64,000 bases of DNA, taken from assembly GCA_900318915.1 (NCBI GenBank), contig ONMI01000006.1, positions 43,291 to 107,290 of the forward strand, given 5' to 3'. Positions 10,526-17,642 of this stretch are shown here, piece by piece (the stretch's first letter is position 1; each line of letters starts with the position of its first letter). The notes under the pieces are model-generated. The model ran no database searches. It had not been told where the DNA came from and saw only the letters and a program-made list of their open reading frames with translations. Made by a program: the position numbers and the translations under genes. This DNA comes from an uncultured Prevotellaceae bacterium (GTDB taxonomy: Bacteria > Bacteroidota > Bacteroidia > Bacteroidales > Bacteroidaceae).

Positions 10526-10571
10526 CCCTATAGAAAAAGCCGCTCACAAATGAGCGGCTTTTTCTATAGGG
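10526..10571. terminator. Perfect 21-bp hairpin terminator after secA-ABC
   Basis: The arms at 10526-10546 and 10551-10571 are perfectly complementary around a 4-base loop (CAAA). The stem contains A5/T5 tracts flanking GCCGCTCA/TGAGCGGC, so it can work in both directions. Confidence 0.9.
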
Positions 10572-10582
10572 CTGTTCATTAT

Positions 10583-10741
10583 TTAACCCAAATCGGTCAT
10601 TAGGCCGACAATCTTTATGTTCTTATGTTTTTTCAGTCTATTGAATGCCATTCCTGCATTTCTTTTGGCACCTTGCACACCACAATCTGCCTAAAACAAA
10701 TACAGTACTGACATCAATCCTAATGACCGATTCGGGTTTAA
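10583..10741. mobile_element. TIR-bounded 159-bp element, possibly an internally deleted IS
   Basis: The left end (10583-10604, containing AATCGGTCATTAGG) and right end (10719-10741, containing CCTAATGACCGATT) are inverted repeats of about 22 bp with two mismatches. On the minus strand the interior encodes a short peptide (ADCGVQGAKRNAGMAFN and onward) that ends inside the left repeat, as expected if the 3' end of a transposase gene remained. No transposase motif survives, so the identity of the parent element is unknown. Confidence 0.5.
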
Positions 10742-10777
10742 TTTCGGACAATGTTTGCAAATTTGTAGAAAAATCAT

Positions 10778-10785
10778 TATTTTTG
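10778..10785 (+). promoter_or_regulatory. -7 box of the Rpn-family pseudogene
   Basis: TATTTTTG lies 12 bases before ATG 10798, just right of the TIR-bounded element. Confidence 0.5.
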
Positions 10786-10797
10786 CCAAAACAAGTA

Positions 10798-11708
10798 ATG
10801 GATATGGAAGAAAGATACATCAATCCCTTTACGGACTTCGGTTTCAAGCGGCTTTTCGGCACAGAGATGAACAAAGAGCTGCTCATCAGTTTTCTTAACT
10901 CTTTGCTTAACGGGCATGAGGAGATAACCGACATCCGGTACCGCAACACCGAGCAGCTCGGTGCGTTAGAACAGGACAGAAAGCCGTTTTCGACGTGTAC
11001 TGTGAAAACAAAGAGGGCGAGAAATTCATCGTGGAGATGCAGAAGGCCGAACAGAACTATTTCAAGGACCGCAGCATCTATTATGCCACCTTCCCTATCC
11101 GCGAACAGGCCAAACGTGGCGACTGGGATTTCCAGCTCAAGGGCGTCTACACCGTAGGTATTCTGAATTTTGTATTCCCCGATGATGAATACGCATCCGA
11201 CTGCATGCATCACGAAGTGAAACTGATGGATGTAGACGACAAGCACATCTTCTATGACAAGCTTACCTTTATCTATCTAGAGATGCCAAAGTTCAACAAG
11301 ACAGAATCCGAATTGGAAAACATGATGGACAAATGGCTTTATGTGCTACGCAATCTATCCCGTCTGATGGAAAGGCCTGCAGCCCTTCAGGAACGGGTGT
11401 TCAAACGGCTTTTCGAACAAGCAGAGATTGCCCGTCTCAGTCCGGTTGAGCTTCGCAGTTACGAGGAGAGCATGAAGGTGTATCGAGACATTACCAATGT
11501 AGTGAATACAGCTGAGCAGAAAGGCCATAAGCGAGGACTTGCCGAAGGCATGGCGCAGGGCATTGAGAAAGGCATGGCACAGGGCATTGAGAAAGGAGAG
11601 CGGATTATGCAGGCAGAGATTGCCCGTCAGATGAAGGATTCCGGCATGGATGTCCGTCAGATTTCCCGGTTCACGGGTCTTACGATTGAAGAGGTTGAAA
11701 GCCTTTGA
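10798..11708 (+). pseudogene. Rpn-family PD-(D/E)XK nuclease / putative transposase, frameshifted
   Basis: The N-terminal part (MEERYINPFTDFGFKRLFG) starts at ATG 10798, or at the second ATG two codons on. It runs in frame to about 10980, then continues one frame over from about 10983 (VFDVYCENKEGEKFIVEMQK) to the stop at 11708. One missing base in the short A run at 10979-10982 explains it: AGA AAA GCC would restore the frame. The family is PDDEXK_2/Rpn, recombination-promoting nucleases; residues VFDVYCENKEGEKFIVEMQ hold the expected D-x(n)-E-x-Q core. The C-terminus has the usual repeated MAQGIEKG segment. Probably inactive unless the ribosome shifts. Confidence 0.8.
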
Positions 11709-11774
11709 AGCCTTCGGTTGATGAGTGAAGGAATAAAACCCACCCATTATTCTTCTTAATTGCTGGAAAATGCT

Positions 11775-11782
11775 TACCTTTG
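11775..11782 (+). promoter_or_regulatory. -7 box of the LolA-like gene
   Basis: TACCTTTG, 28 bases before ATG 11811. This supports the internal ATG rather than the in-frame codon at 11760. Confidence 0.65.
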
Positions 11783-11810
11783 TGTCAAAGAAAACGACAT
11801 AGGGATTGTT

Positions 11811-12431
11811 ATGAAAACGAGAGTAAACCTATTATTTACTTTTTTACTTCTTTCCATGTGCTGTGCCGCCCAGACGGCCAACGAGCGCCAGGCCCGCCAG
11901 ATGTTCGACGACATCTACCACAAGGTGTTCGGCAGCGAAGGCGCCACCCTGCACTATGCGGTCAACATCATCGGTCTTTACAAGACCGAAGGCACCATCT
12001 GGTACAAAGGCAAGAAGAGCAAATTCATCGACGAGAAGTACGATGCCTACAACGACGGTGTGAACTACTGGCGTGCCGAGCGCAAGAAAAAGGAAGTGCT
12101 TGTATACAGCATGAACGATGAAGACCGCGACAAATACGCCTCGAAATTCAAGTTTGAGCCCGACAACTACCGCTACAGCATCAGCCGCGACGACAAGGGC
12201 TACTGGATTACGCTCACGGCCAAGAAAGGCGTGAAGGGCATCAAGGAGGCCATTGTGCTGCTCGACCTGAAGCACCGCCATCCGCAGAGCATCCGCCTCA
12301 AGGTAGGCATCTTCCACACCACCATCAAGATTACCAATTTCCGGACAGGCGGCATCTCCGACCAGCTCTTTGTGTTCGACAAGCGCCGCTATGCCGACTA
12401 CACCCTGGTGGACAAGCGGAAAAAGAGCTGA
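11811..12431 (+). CDS. LolA-like periplasmic lipoprotein carrier family protein
   Basis: 206-residue exported protein with signal peptide MKTRVNLLFTFLLLSMCCAAQ. The mature part is a single domain of long strands (TLHYAVNIIGLYKTEGTIWYK, SKFIDEKYDAYNDGVNYWRA, RLKVGIFHTTIKITNFRTG) resembling the LolA-like family of Bacteroidales rather than classical LolA. If it works like LolA it would carry lipoproteins or lipids across the periplasm; this is inference from fold-level resemblance. ATG 11811 was chosen from the signal peptide and the -7 box. Nitroreductase and NAGPA genes follow on the same strand at short distances and may be cotranscribed. Confidence 0.7.
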   Translation: MKTRVNLLFTFLLLSMCCAAQTANERQARQMFDDIYHKVFGSEGATLHYAVNIIGLYKTEGTIWYKGKKSKFIDEKYDAYNDGVNYWRAERKKKEVLVYSMNDEDRDKYASKFKFEPDNYRYSISRDDKGYWITLTAKKGVKGIKEAIVLLDLKHRHPQSIRLKVGIFHTTIKITNFRTGGISDQLFVFDKRRYADYTLVDKRKKS

Positions 12432-12488
12432 GCGTCCTCCTGAGCTGACAAGGAAATCCATTCATCCACCCCATAAAAAGATAAAACT

Positions 12489-13136
12489 ATGAAAAAGAAT
12501 CTGCTTATTGGCATTCTGGCCGCACTGCTGATTTGTATTTGCTGTTTCTGCGTCCTGACCCGCATCAGCCAGAAAAACGAGACCGAACCCGAAAGAGCCA
12601 GCGTGGCTTTCGAAGATGTGCTTACCACCCGCCGCAGCGTGCGCAGCTACGATGCCACGAAGAAGATAAGCGAGGCAGAAGTGCGCGAGCTGTTGACAGC
12701 CGTGCAGGAAGCCCCCTCCTGGGCCAACCAGCAGCCCACTAAATACTATGTGGCCATGAGCGAGGAGAAAGTGGCCGCCGTGCAGGAGCTGGTAGGTCCG
12801 AACAACAAGAAGAACATTGCCGGTGCCCCTGTGCTGATAGTGAGCACCTACGAGAAGGGCAAATCCGGTTTCTTCCAAGACAAGCAGACCAACGAGATAG
12901 GCGACGGCTGGGGTGCCTACGACAACGGTCTGAGCAACTGCTATTTGATTCTGCAAGCCCGCGCCATGGGTTTCGACACCCTCATCATGGGCATGCGCGA
13001 CGCCGATGCCCTGCGCACCCTTTTCGACATACCCGGGAATGAGGAGGTGATGGCCGTGATTTCCCTCGGCTACAGAGCCGACGAGCCGCGCACTCCGCAG
13101 CACCGTCCGTTCGACGAAGTGGTGAAATTCTTCTAA
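12489..13136 (+). CDS. Nitroreductase-family protein with an N-terminal membrane or lipoprotein segment
   Basis: FMN-dependent oxidoreductase of the nitroreductase superfamily, 215 residues. The fold begins at about residue 40 with TRRSVRSYDATKKISEAEV, the usual FMN-phosphate-binding RRS-R region, followed by APSWANQQPTKYYVAM and, near the C-terminus, GYRADEP. Unusually, residues 1-26 form a hydrophobic Cys-rich segment (LLIGILAALLICICCFC), so the enzyme is likely anchored to the membrane. It lies 57 bases after the LolA-like gene and 12 before the next gene. Substrate unknown. Confidence 0.85.
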   Translation: MKKNLLIGILAALLICICCFCVLTRISQKNETEPERASVAFEDVLTTRRSVRSYDATKKISEAEVRELLTAVQEAPSWANQQPTKYYVAMSEEKVAAVQELVGPNNKKNIAGAPVLIVSTYEKGKSGFFQDKQTNEIGDGWGAYDNGLSNCYLILQARAMGFDTLIMGMRDADALRTLFDIPGNEEVMAVISLGYRADEPRTPQHRPFDEVVKFF

Positions 13137-13148
13137 ACTCCCCACCCT

Positions 13149-14012
13149 ATGCGGCACAGCCCCCATTTAAGACTTCTGCACAGGCTGAGCCTCCTCGGCG
13201 TGGCCGCCGTGTTGTATTTATTGCCCTGCGGAGCCCAGACCGCGGCCGATTCCCTGGCCATTGTGCACGCCCAATGGCAGACAAAGGAAGTGGCACCTGG
13301 GGTGACGGACAAAACCTGCTCCTTCGCCAACCTCTACGGTGGAGCGCAGTATGTGAGTCTTGTAGAGATAAGCGGGCGCTATACAGCCGGAATCGGTGTA
13401 TCGGCAGAGATGAAGCCGCTGAGCCTCCTGGCCGGCAGCCGAAAGGCTGTAGCCGCCATCAACGGCTCCTATTATGACATGGGCAACGGCCACTCGGTGT
13501 GCTTTCTGAAAGAAGGCGGCACGGTGATGGGCACCACCACCGAGCAGGAGTTTGCGATTCGTGTTACGGGAGCCGTGCGCGTCACCCGTAACGGGCGGGT
13601 AAAACTGCAACCTTGGTCGGCCGCAAAGGAACAGCGCTTCAAGAAGAAACGCGGTGCACTGCTGGCCTCCGGTCCGCTGATGCTCAGAAAAGGGCGCTAC
13701 GCCGACTGGAGCCAATGCGATGAAGATTTCATTCGGACCAAGCACCCCCGCAGCGCCCTTGCCGTGACGGCCGACAAGCGCCTGCTGCTCCTCACCGTCG
13801 ACGGCCGTGCTGAGGGCCATGCCACCGGTGTGAGCATCACCGAACTGGCCCATCTGCTGAAAATAATGGGAGCCCGCGACGCCCTCAATTTGGACGGCGG
13901 AGGCTCCACCATGTTATATCTGGGCGGTGAGATTCTGAACCACCCGTGCGACAACCATCAGTTCGACCACGAGGGCGAACGCAGCATACCCAACTTTATC
14001 TTTATCCGTTAG
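13149..14012 (+). CDS. Phosphodiester glycosidase (NAGPA-domain) exported protein
   Basis: 287-residue protein with a signal peptide (LLHRLSLLGVAAVLYLLPCGAQ) and a NAGPA domain. NAGPA-type enzymes remove N-acetylglucosamine from phosphodiester-linked sugars; bacterial relatives act on envelope or exopolysaccharides. Diagnostic segments are AAINGSYYDMGNGHSVCF (about 112-129), GPLMLRKGR, RSALAVTADKRLLLLTVDGR and NLDGGGSTMLYLGG near the C-terminus. It lies 12 bases after the nitroreductase. Its stop is 3 bases from the stop of the convergent aldo/keto reductase, leaving no room for a classical terminator. Confidence 0.9.
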   Translation: MRHSPHLRLLHRLSLLGVAAVLYLLPCGAQTAADSLAIVHAQWQTKEVAPGVTDKTCSFANLYGGAQYVSLVEISGRYTAGIGVSAEMKPLSLLAGSRKAVAAINGSYYDMGNGHSVCFLKEGGTVMGTTTEQEFAIRVTGAVRVTRNGRVKLQPWSAAKEQRFKKKRGALLASGPLMLRKGRYADWSQCDEDFIRTKHPRSALAVTADKRLLLLTVDGRAEGHATGVSITELAHLLKIMGARDALNLDGGGSTMLYLGGEILNHPCDNHQFDHEGERSIPNFIFIR

Positions 14013-14015
14013 GCG

Positions 14016-15386
14016 CTACTTCTTTCTCAGTGTCTCCACGATACGGGCCAACTGGTTGGGTATACGTATCTGCTGCGGACATTTAGAGAGACACACCTCG
14101 CAGTCCTGGCAACTGTAAGCCCACGACTTCGGGTCGGCCAGCGCCTTGCTGTAGCCGTCGTAGAACTGCTGCTTGCGCTGTGCGAAATCGGCCGCGGTGC
14201 GGTCGGGCAGCGGAATGATTTTCTGGTTCACCGCCTCGTTGTAATAGGCGAAGTTGCCGGGAATATTGACCCCGAAGGAGCACGGCATACAATACTCGCA
14301 GGTGGTGCACGGAATGGTGGGCACGCCCGCTATTTTGTCGGCCACTTTTTCAAGCAGTGCATATTCCGCCTCTGTGCAGGGGTCGAGCGGCGAGAATGTC
14401 TGCACATTCTCCACCACATGATCCATCCGGTTCATACCACTCAGCGCGGTAAGCACATTGGGGTGCGAGCCCACCCACCGGAATGCCCATCGCGCCGCAC
14501 TGTCGTCGGGCCGCACCGCCTTGAGCTGCTGCTGCACCTCGTCGTTCACCCTTGCGAGGGCTCCTCCGCGCAGCGGTTCCATGATGACGCACTGCACCCC
14601 CGTTTTCTCACATTTGCTGTAGAGATACTCCGCATCGGCGTCACGTTTTCTGCCTCCCGCGGCGTGTCGCCAGTCGAGGTAGTTCATCTGTATCTGCACG
14701 AAGTCCCAGTGATAGTCATCCTGGTGGTCGAGCAGCCAGTCGAATGCGCTCACATTGCCGTGATAGGAGAAGCCAAGATGTCTGATACGCCCCGCCTTCC
14801 GCTCCTCGAGCAGGAAGTCGAGCAACCGGTTTTTGAAGAAGCGGTCGTTGAGGTTGTCCACCCCTCCGCCTCCGATACTGTGCAGCAGGTAGTAGTCGAT
14901 ATAGTCCACCTTGAGCCGTTCGAAGGAGCGCAGGTACATTTCCTTGGCCGCCTCGAAATCCCAGAACTTGGAATTCTGGTTGGACATTTTGGTGGCGATG
15001 AAGAATTTGTCTCTGGGATGGCGTGCCAGCGCATTGCCCGTGAGCACCTCCGACTTTCCCCCCATATACATAGGCGCCGTATCGAAATAGTTCACCCCAT
15101 GCGCGATGGCATAGTCGACCATGGCGTTCACCTGTTCCTGGTCGTCGGGCAGTCGCATCATGCCGAATCCGAGCAGCGACACCTGTTTTTCTGTGCCGTG
15201 CTGGATGCGGTAGGTCATTCGTACAGGCTCCTCCTTACCGTCCTTGACGAAGTAGTTTCTCCCCGCAGGTTTTGCTATGGCGCTGAAGGGTTCCAAGGCC
15301 ATCATGGCCACGGCCGATCCCGCGCCGAGTCCCAGTCGGCGCAGGAACTCTCTCCGCCCCAGGTTTTTATCTTTTTTTTCTTCCAT
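14016..15386 (-). CDS. Tat-exported aldo/keto reductase with C-terminal 4Fe-4S motifs
   Basis: 456-residue oxidoreductase. The N-terminus is a twin-arginine signal (GRREFLRRLGLGAGSAVAMM), implying export in folded form. An aldo/keto reductase barrel spans about 55-345 (LLGFGMMRLP, NYFDTAPMYMGGKSE, YIDYYLLHS). The C-terminal part has ferredoxin-like cysteines, CTTCEYCMPC at about 358 and CQDCEVCLSKCP at about 425, consistent with two Fe-S clusters. This combined architecture is common in Bacteroidales; electron donor and substrate are unknown. ATG 15386 gives the complete Tat signal. Confidence 0.92.
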   Translation of the reverse strand: MEEKKDKNLGRREFLRRLGLGAGSAVAMMALEPFSAIAKPAGRNYFVKDGKEEPVRMTYRIQHGTEKQVSLLGFGMMRLPDDQEQVNAMVDYAIAHGVNYFDTAPMYMGGKSEVLTGNALARHPRDKFFIATKMSNQNSKFWDFEAAKEMYLRSFERLKVDYIDYYLLHSIGGGGVDNLNDRFFKNRLLDFLLEERKAGRIRHLGFSYHGNVSAFDWLLDHQDDYHWDFVQIQMNYLDWRHAAGGRKRDADAEYLYSKCEKTGVQCVIMEPLRGGALARVNDEVQQQLKAVRPDDSAARWAFRWVGSHPNVLTALSGMNRMDHVVENVQTFSPLDPCTEAEYALLEKVADKIAGVPTIPCTTCEYCMPCSFGVNIPGNFAYYNEAVNQKIIPLPDRTAADFAQRKQQFYDGYSKALADPKSWAYSCQDCEVCLSKCPQQIRIPNQLARIVETLRKK

Positions 15387-15413
15387 AAAAAGAACTGATT
15401 GAAGGTAAGAATA

Positions 15414-15911
15414 TCATCTCACCACCTCGGCATCCTGTTTGCGGATGAAGAGGAAGTCGTGAACAGTTTTCAGGATATAATACGTTTCGTCCTGGTCGAA
15501 ATCATCGGCCAGGATGGTGCCGCGCGGCACTTTTCCGAAGAAATAATGCTCCTCATCATCCGCCATCGACTCACGGTATATCGTAGTAAAGTCGGCTTTG
15601 GCCACCAGTCGCGGCTTGCCGTTGCCCTTATACCACGTCTGTTTACCCACATACTTGGTATAAACCCATCCTGCGACGTCGCCCACCGACACGCGTGTCC
15701 AATTGCCCTGTTCTCCACGATAGATGCCTGTACCCAGTCCGTGTGAGAACGCCCATAGTTTTTCTATCACCTTACCTTTCATGGAAGGCTGTGTGCGCAC
15801 ATTGAGGAAGCCGTCGTCGGAAGTGGCATAAACCACGGTGAACACCTGTTGTGCACATAGTGTGGAGCACAGCATGGCGAGTGCGATAAATGTGAAGAAA
15901 CGTTTCATCAT
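15414..15911 (-). CDS. Exported SH3-like domain protein
   Basis: 165-residue protein with signal peptide MMKRFFTFIALAMLCSTLCAQ. A bacterial SH3-like domain follows (about 22-90: DGFLNVRTQPSMKGKVIEKL, WTRVSVGDVAGWVYTKYVG), a fold often binding peptidoglycan or peptides. The rest (about 95-165) has no recognised family. The ATG pair at 15911/15908 was chosen from the signal peptide and from the -7 box at 15941-15948; an open frame continues to 15974 but would place the start upstream of that box. The AKR gene lies 27 bases downstream. Function unknown. Confidence 0.75.
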   Translation of the reverse strand: MMKRFFTFIALAMLCSTLCAQQVFTVVYATSDDGFLNVRTQPSMKGKVIEKLWAFSHGLGTGIYRGEQGNWTRVSVGDVAGWVYTKYVGKQTWYKGNGKPRLVAKADFTTIYRESMADDEEHYFFGKVPRGTILADDFDQDETYYILKTVHDFLFIRKQDAEVVR

Positions 15912-15940
15912 AATGCAAAAAATAGAATAGGTTAGTGGCG

Positions 15941-15948
15941 CAAAAATA
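15941..15948 (-). promoter_or_regulatory. -7 box of the SH3-domain gene
   Basis: The minus strand reads TATTTTTG, 29 bases before ATG 15911. Confidence 0.55.
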
Positions 15949-16033
15949 ACGAAAAAAAAGAAGAATTGCAACAAAACGGTCCATAAAAGTAATCAATCGG
16001 CAATCGCCTCTTGCACCGAACGAAGAAAAAAGC

Positions 16034-16041
16034 TACATTTG
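16034..16041 (+). promoter_or_regulatory. -7 box adjoining the sulfatase start
   Basis: TACATTTG ends just 4 bases before ATG 16046, so transcription should start at or next to the start codon. Confidence 0.6.
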
Positions 16042-16045
16042 CATC

Positions 16046-17614
16046 ATGAAGAAAGAGAAGCCCCTGCTGCCCAGGATGGCAGCCACCGCCACCCTGGCAC
16101 CCCTGCTGGCCCCCTGGCTCACAGTGCAGGCCCAGCCATCGGCAGAACGTGCCGACCGGCGCCCCAACATCATCCTTTTCATGGTCGACGACATGGGCTG
16201 GCAAGACACCAGCGTGCCCTTCGGCCCCGAGCGCACCCCGCTCAACGAACGCTACGAGACCCCCAACATGGAACGTCTGGCCAGCGAGGGCATGCTATTC
16301 ACCCAGGCCTACGCCGCCCCCATCAGTTCGCCGAGCCGCTGCTCGCTGATGACGGGCAGCAATGCCGCCCGCCACCGTGTGACCAACTGGACGTTGCACC
16401 GCGACCAGAGCACCGACCTGGACGATGCCGAGGTGAGCACGCCCGACTGGAACTACAATGGCATCAGTCAGGTATCCGGCACCGGCCACACCTTCGTGGG
16501 TCGCACGTTTGTAGACCTGCTCCGTGCCAGCGGCTACCACACCATCCATGTGGGCAAGGCCCACTGGGGTGCCATCGACACCCCCGGCGAGCAGCCCGAG
16601 CACTTCGGTTTCGAGGTGAACATCGGCGGTCATGCCGCGGGCGGTCCCGCCACCTACCTGAGCGAGCAGCGCTACGGCCACGATGCCCAGGGCCACGCTA
16701 CTACCCCCATGCACACCCCTCATCTGGAGCGCTACTGGGACACCGGTACCTTTCTGACCGAGGCGCTGACACAGGAAGCGCTGCACGCGCTCGACAAGGC
16801 CCGTCGGTATGGCCAGCCCTTCTACCTCTACCTGTCTCACTATGCCGTTCACATCCCCATCGACCGCGACCCCCGCTACTACCAGAAATATCTCGACAGA
16901 GGCCTCTCGGCCAAGGAAGCCGCCTACGCCTCGCTGGTGGAAGGCATGGACAAGAGCCTGGGCGACATTCTGGCGTGGCTGGACCGCACCGGCGAGGCCC
17001 GCAACACCATTGTGCTCTTCATGAGCGACAACGGCGGCTATGCCACGGGCAGCTACTGGCGCGACGAGCCTCTCTACACCCAGAACGCCCCGCTGCGCTC
17101 CGGCAAGGGTTCCCTGCTGGAGGGCGGCATCCGCGAGCCGATGATAGTGCGGTGGCCCGGCCATGTGGCGGCCCGCAGCCGCTGCGACCGCTATGTGATG
17201 ATAGAAGACTTCTTCCCCACCCTGCTGGAGATGGGCGGCGTGCGCCACTACAAGGTGCCGCAGACGGTAGACGGCAAGAGCTTCCTGCCCCTGCTGCTGC
17301 AGCGCGGCGACCCCTCGCGCCACCGCGCACTGATATGGAACTATCCCAACGTATGGGGCAACGAAGGTCCCGGCATCAGTCTGAACTGCGCCATACGCCG
17401 CGACCAATGGAAACTGATATACAACTACAAGACCCGCGAGAAAGAGCTCTACGACATAGAGTACGACCTTGGCGAGGCCCACAATCTGGCCGCCGAGCAT
17501 CCCGATGTGGTGCGCCGGCTGAGCCGTGAGCTGGGCCGCACGCTGCGCCGCATGGACGCCCAGCGCCCCATAGAAAAGGCCAGCGGCAAACCCTGCCCCT
17601 GGCCCGATGAATAA
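16046..17614 (+). CDS. Family S1 sulfatase, serine type
   Basis: 522-residue exported arylsulfatase-like enzyme. The signal region is MKKEKPLLPRMAATATLAPL and the mature part starts near QPSAERADRRP. Metal-binding Asp pair in NIILFMVDDMGWQD (about 43-56); maturation motif SSPSRCSLMTG (about 95-105), where the leading Ser is the residue converted to formylglycine, so a serine-type substrate of anaerobic sulfatase-maturating enzyme (none in this window). Further active-site segments are HVGKAHWG and MSDNGGYATG. Expected to desulfate host or dietary glycans. It is convergent with the hexosaminidase, suggesting cooperation but not cotranscription. The start lies 4 bases from the -7 box; the alternative ATG 16076 would weaken the signal peptide. 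Confidence 0.93.
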   Translation: MKKEKPLLPRMAATATLAPLLAPWLTVQAQPSAERADRRPNIILFMVDDMGWQDTSVPFGPERTPLNERYETPNMERLASEGMLFTQAYAAPISSPSRCSLMTGSNAARHRVTNWTLHRDQSTDLDDAEVSTPDWNYNGISQVSGTGHTFVGRTFVDLLRASGYHTIHVGKAHWGAIDTPGEQPEHFGFEVNIGGHAAGGPATYLSEQRYGHDAQGHATTPMHTPHLERYWDTGTFLTEALTQEALHALDKARRYGQPFYLYLSHYAVHIPIDRDPRYYQKYLDRGLSAKEAAYASLVEGMDKSLGDILAWLDRTGEARNTIVLFMSDNGGYATGSYWRDEPLYTQNAPLRSGKGSLLEGGIREPMIVRWPGHVAARSRCDRYVMIEDFFPTLLEMGGVRHYKVPQTVDGKSFLPLLLQRGDPSRHRALIWNYPNVWGNEGPGISLNCAIRRDQWKLIYNYKTREKELYDIEYDLGEAHNLAAEHPDVVRRLSRELGRTLRRMDAQRPIEKASGKPCPWPDE

Positions 17615-17642
17615 ATGACTAATTGCTGCTGTGGCAGAGCTC

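Noticed and set aside
10978-10985. Programmed ribosomal frameshift in the Rpn-family gene
   Set aside because: The site is only a short A run without a clear slippery heptamer or downstream structure; a simple one-base deletion explains it better.
16039-17529. A 496-codon plus-strand frame overlapping the sulfatase
   Set aside because: Arg/Pro/His-rich shadow of the GC-rich sulfatase gene in another frame; no family features and it shares the sulfatase region throughout.
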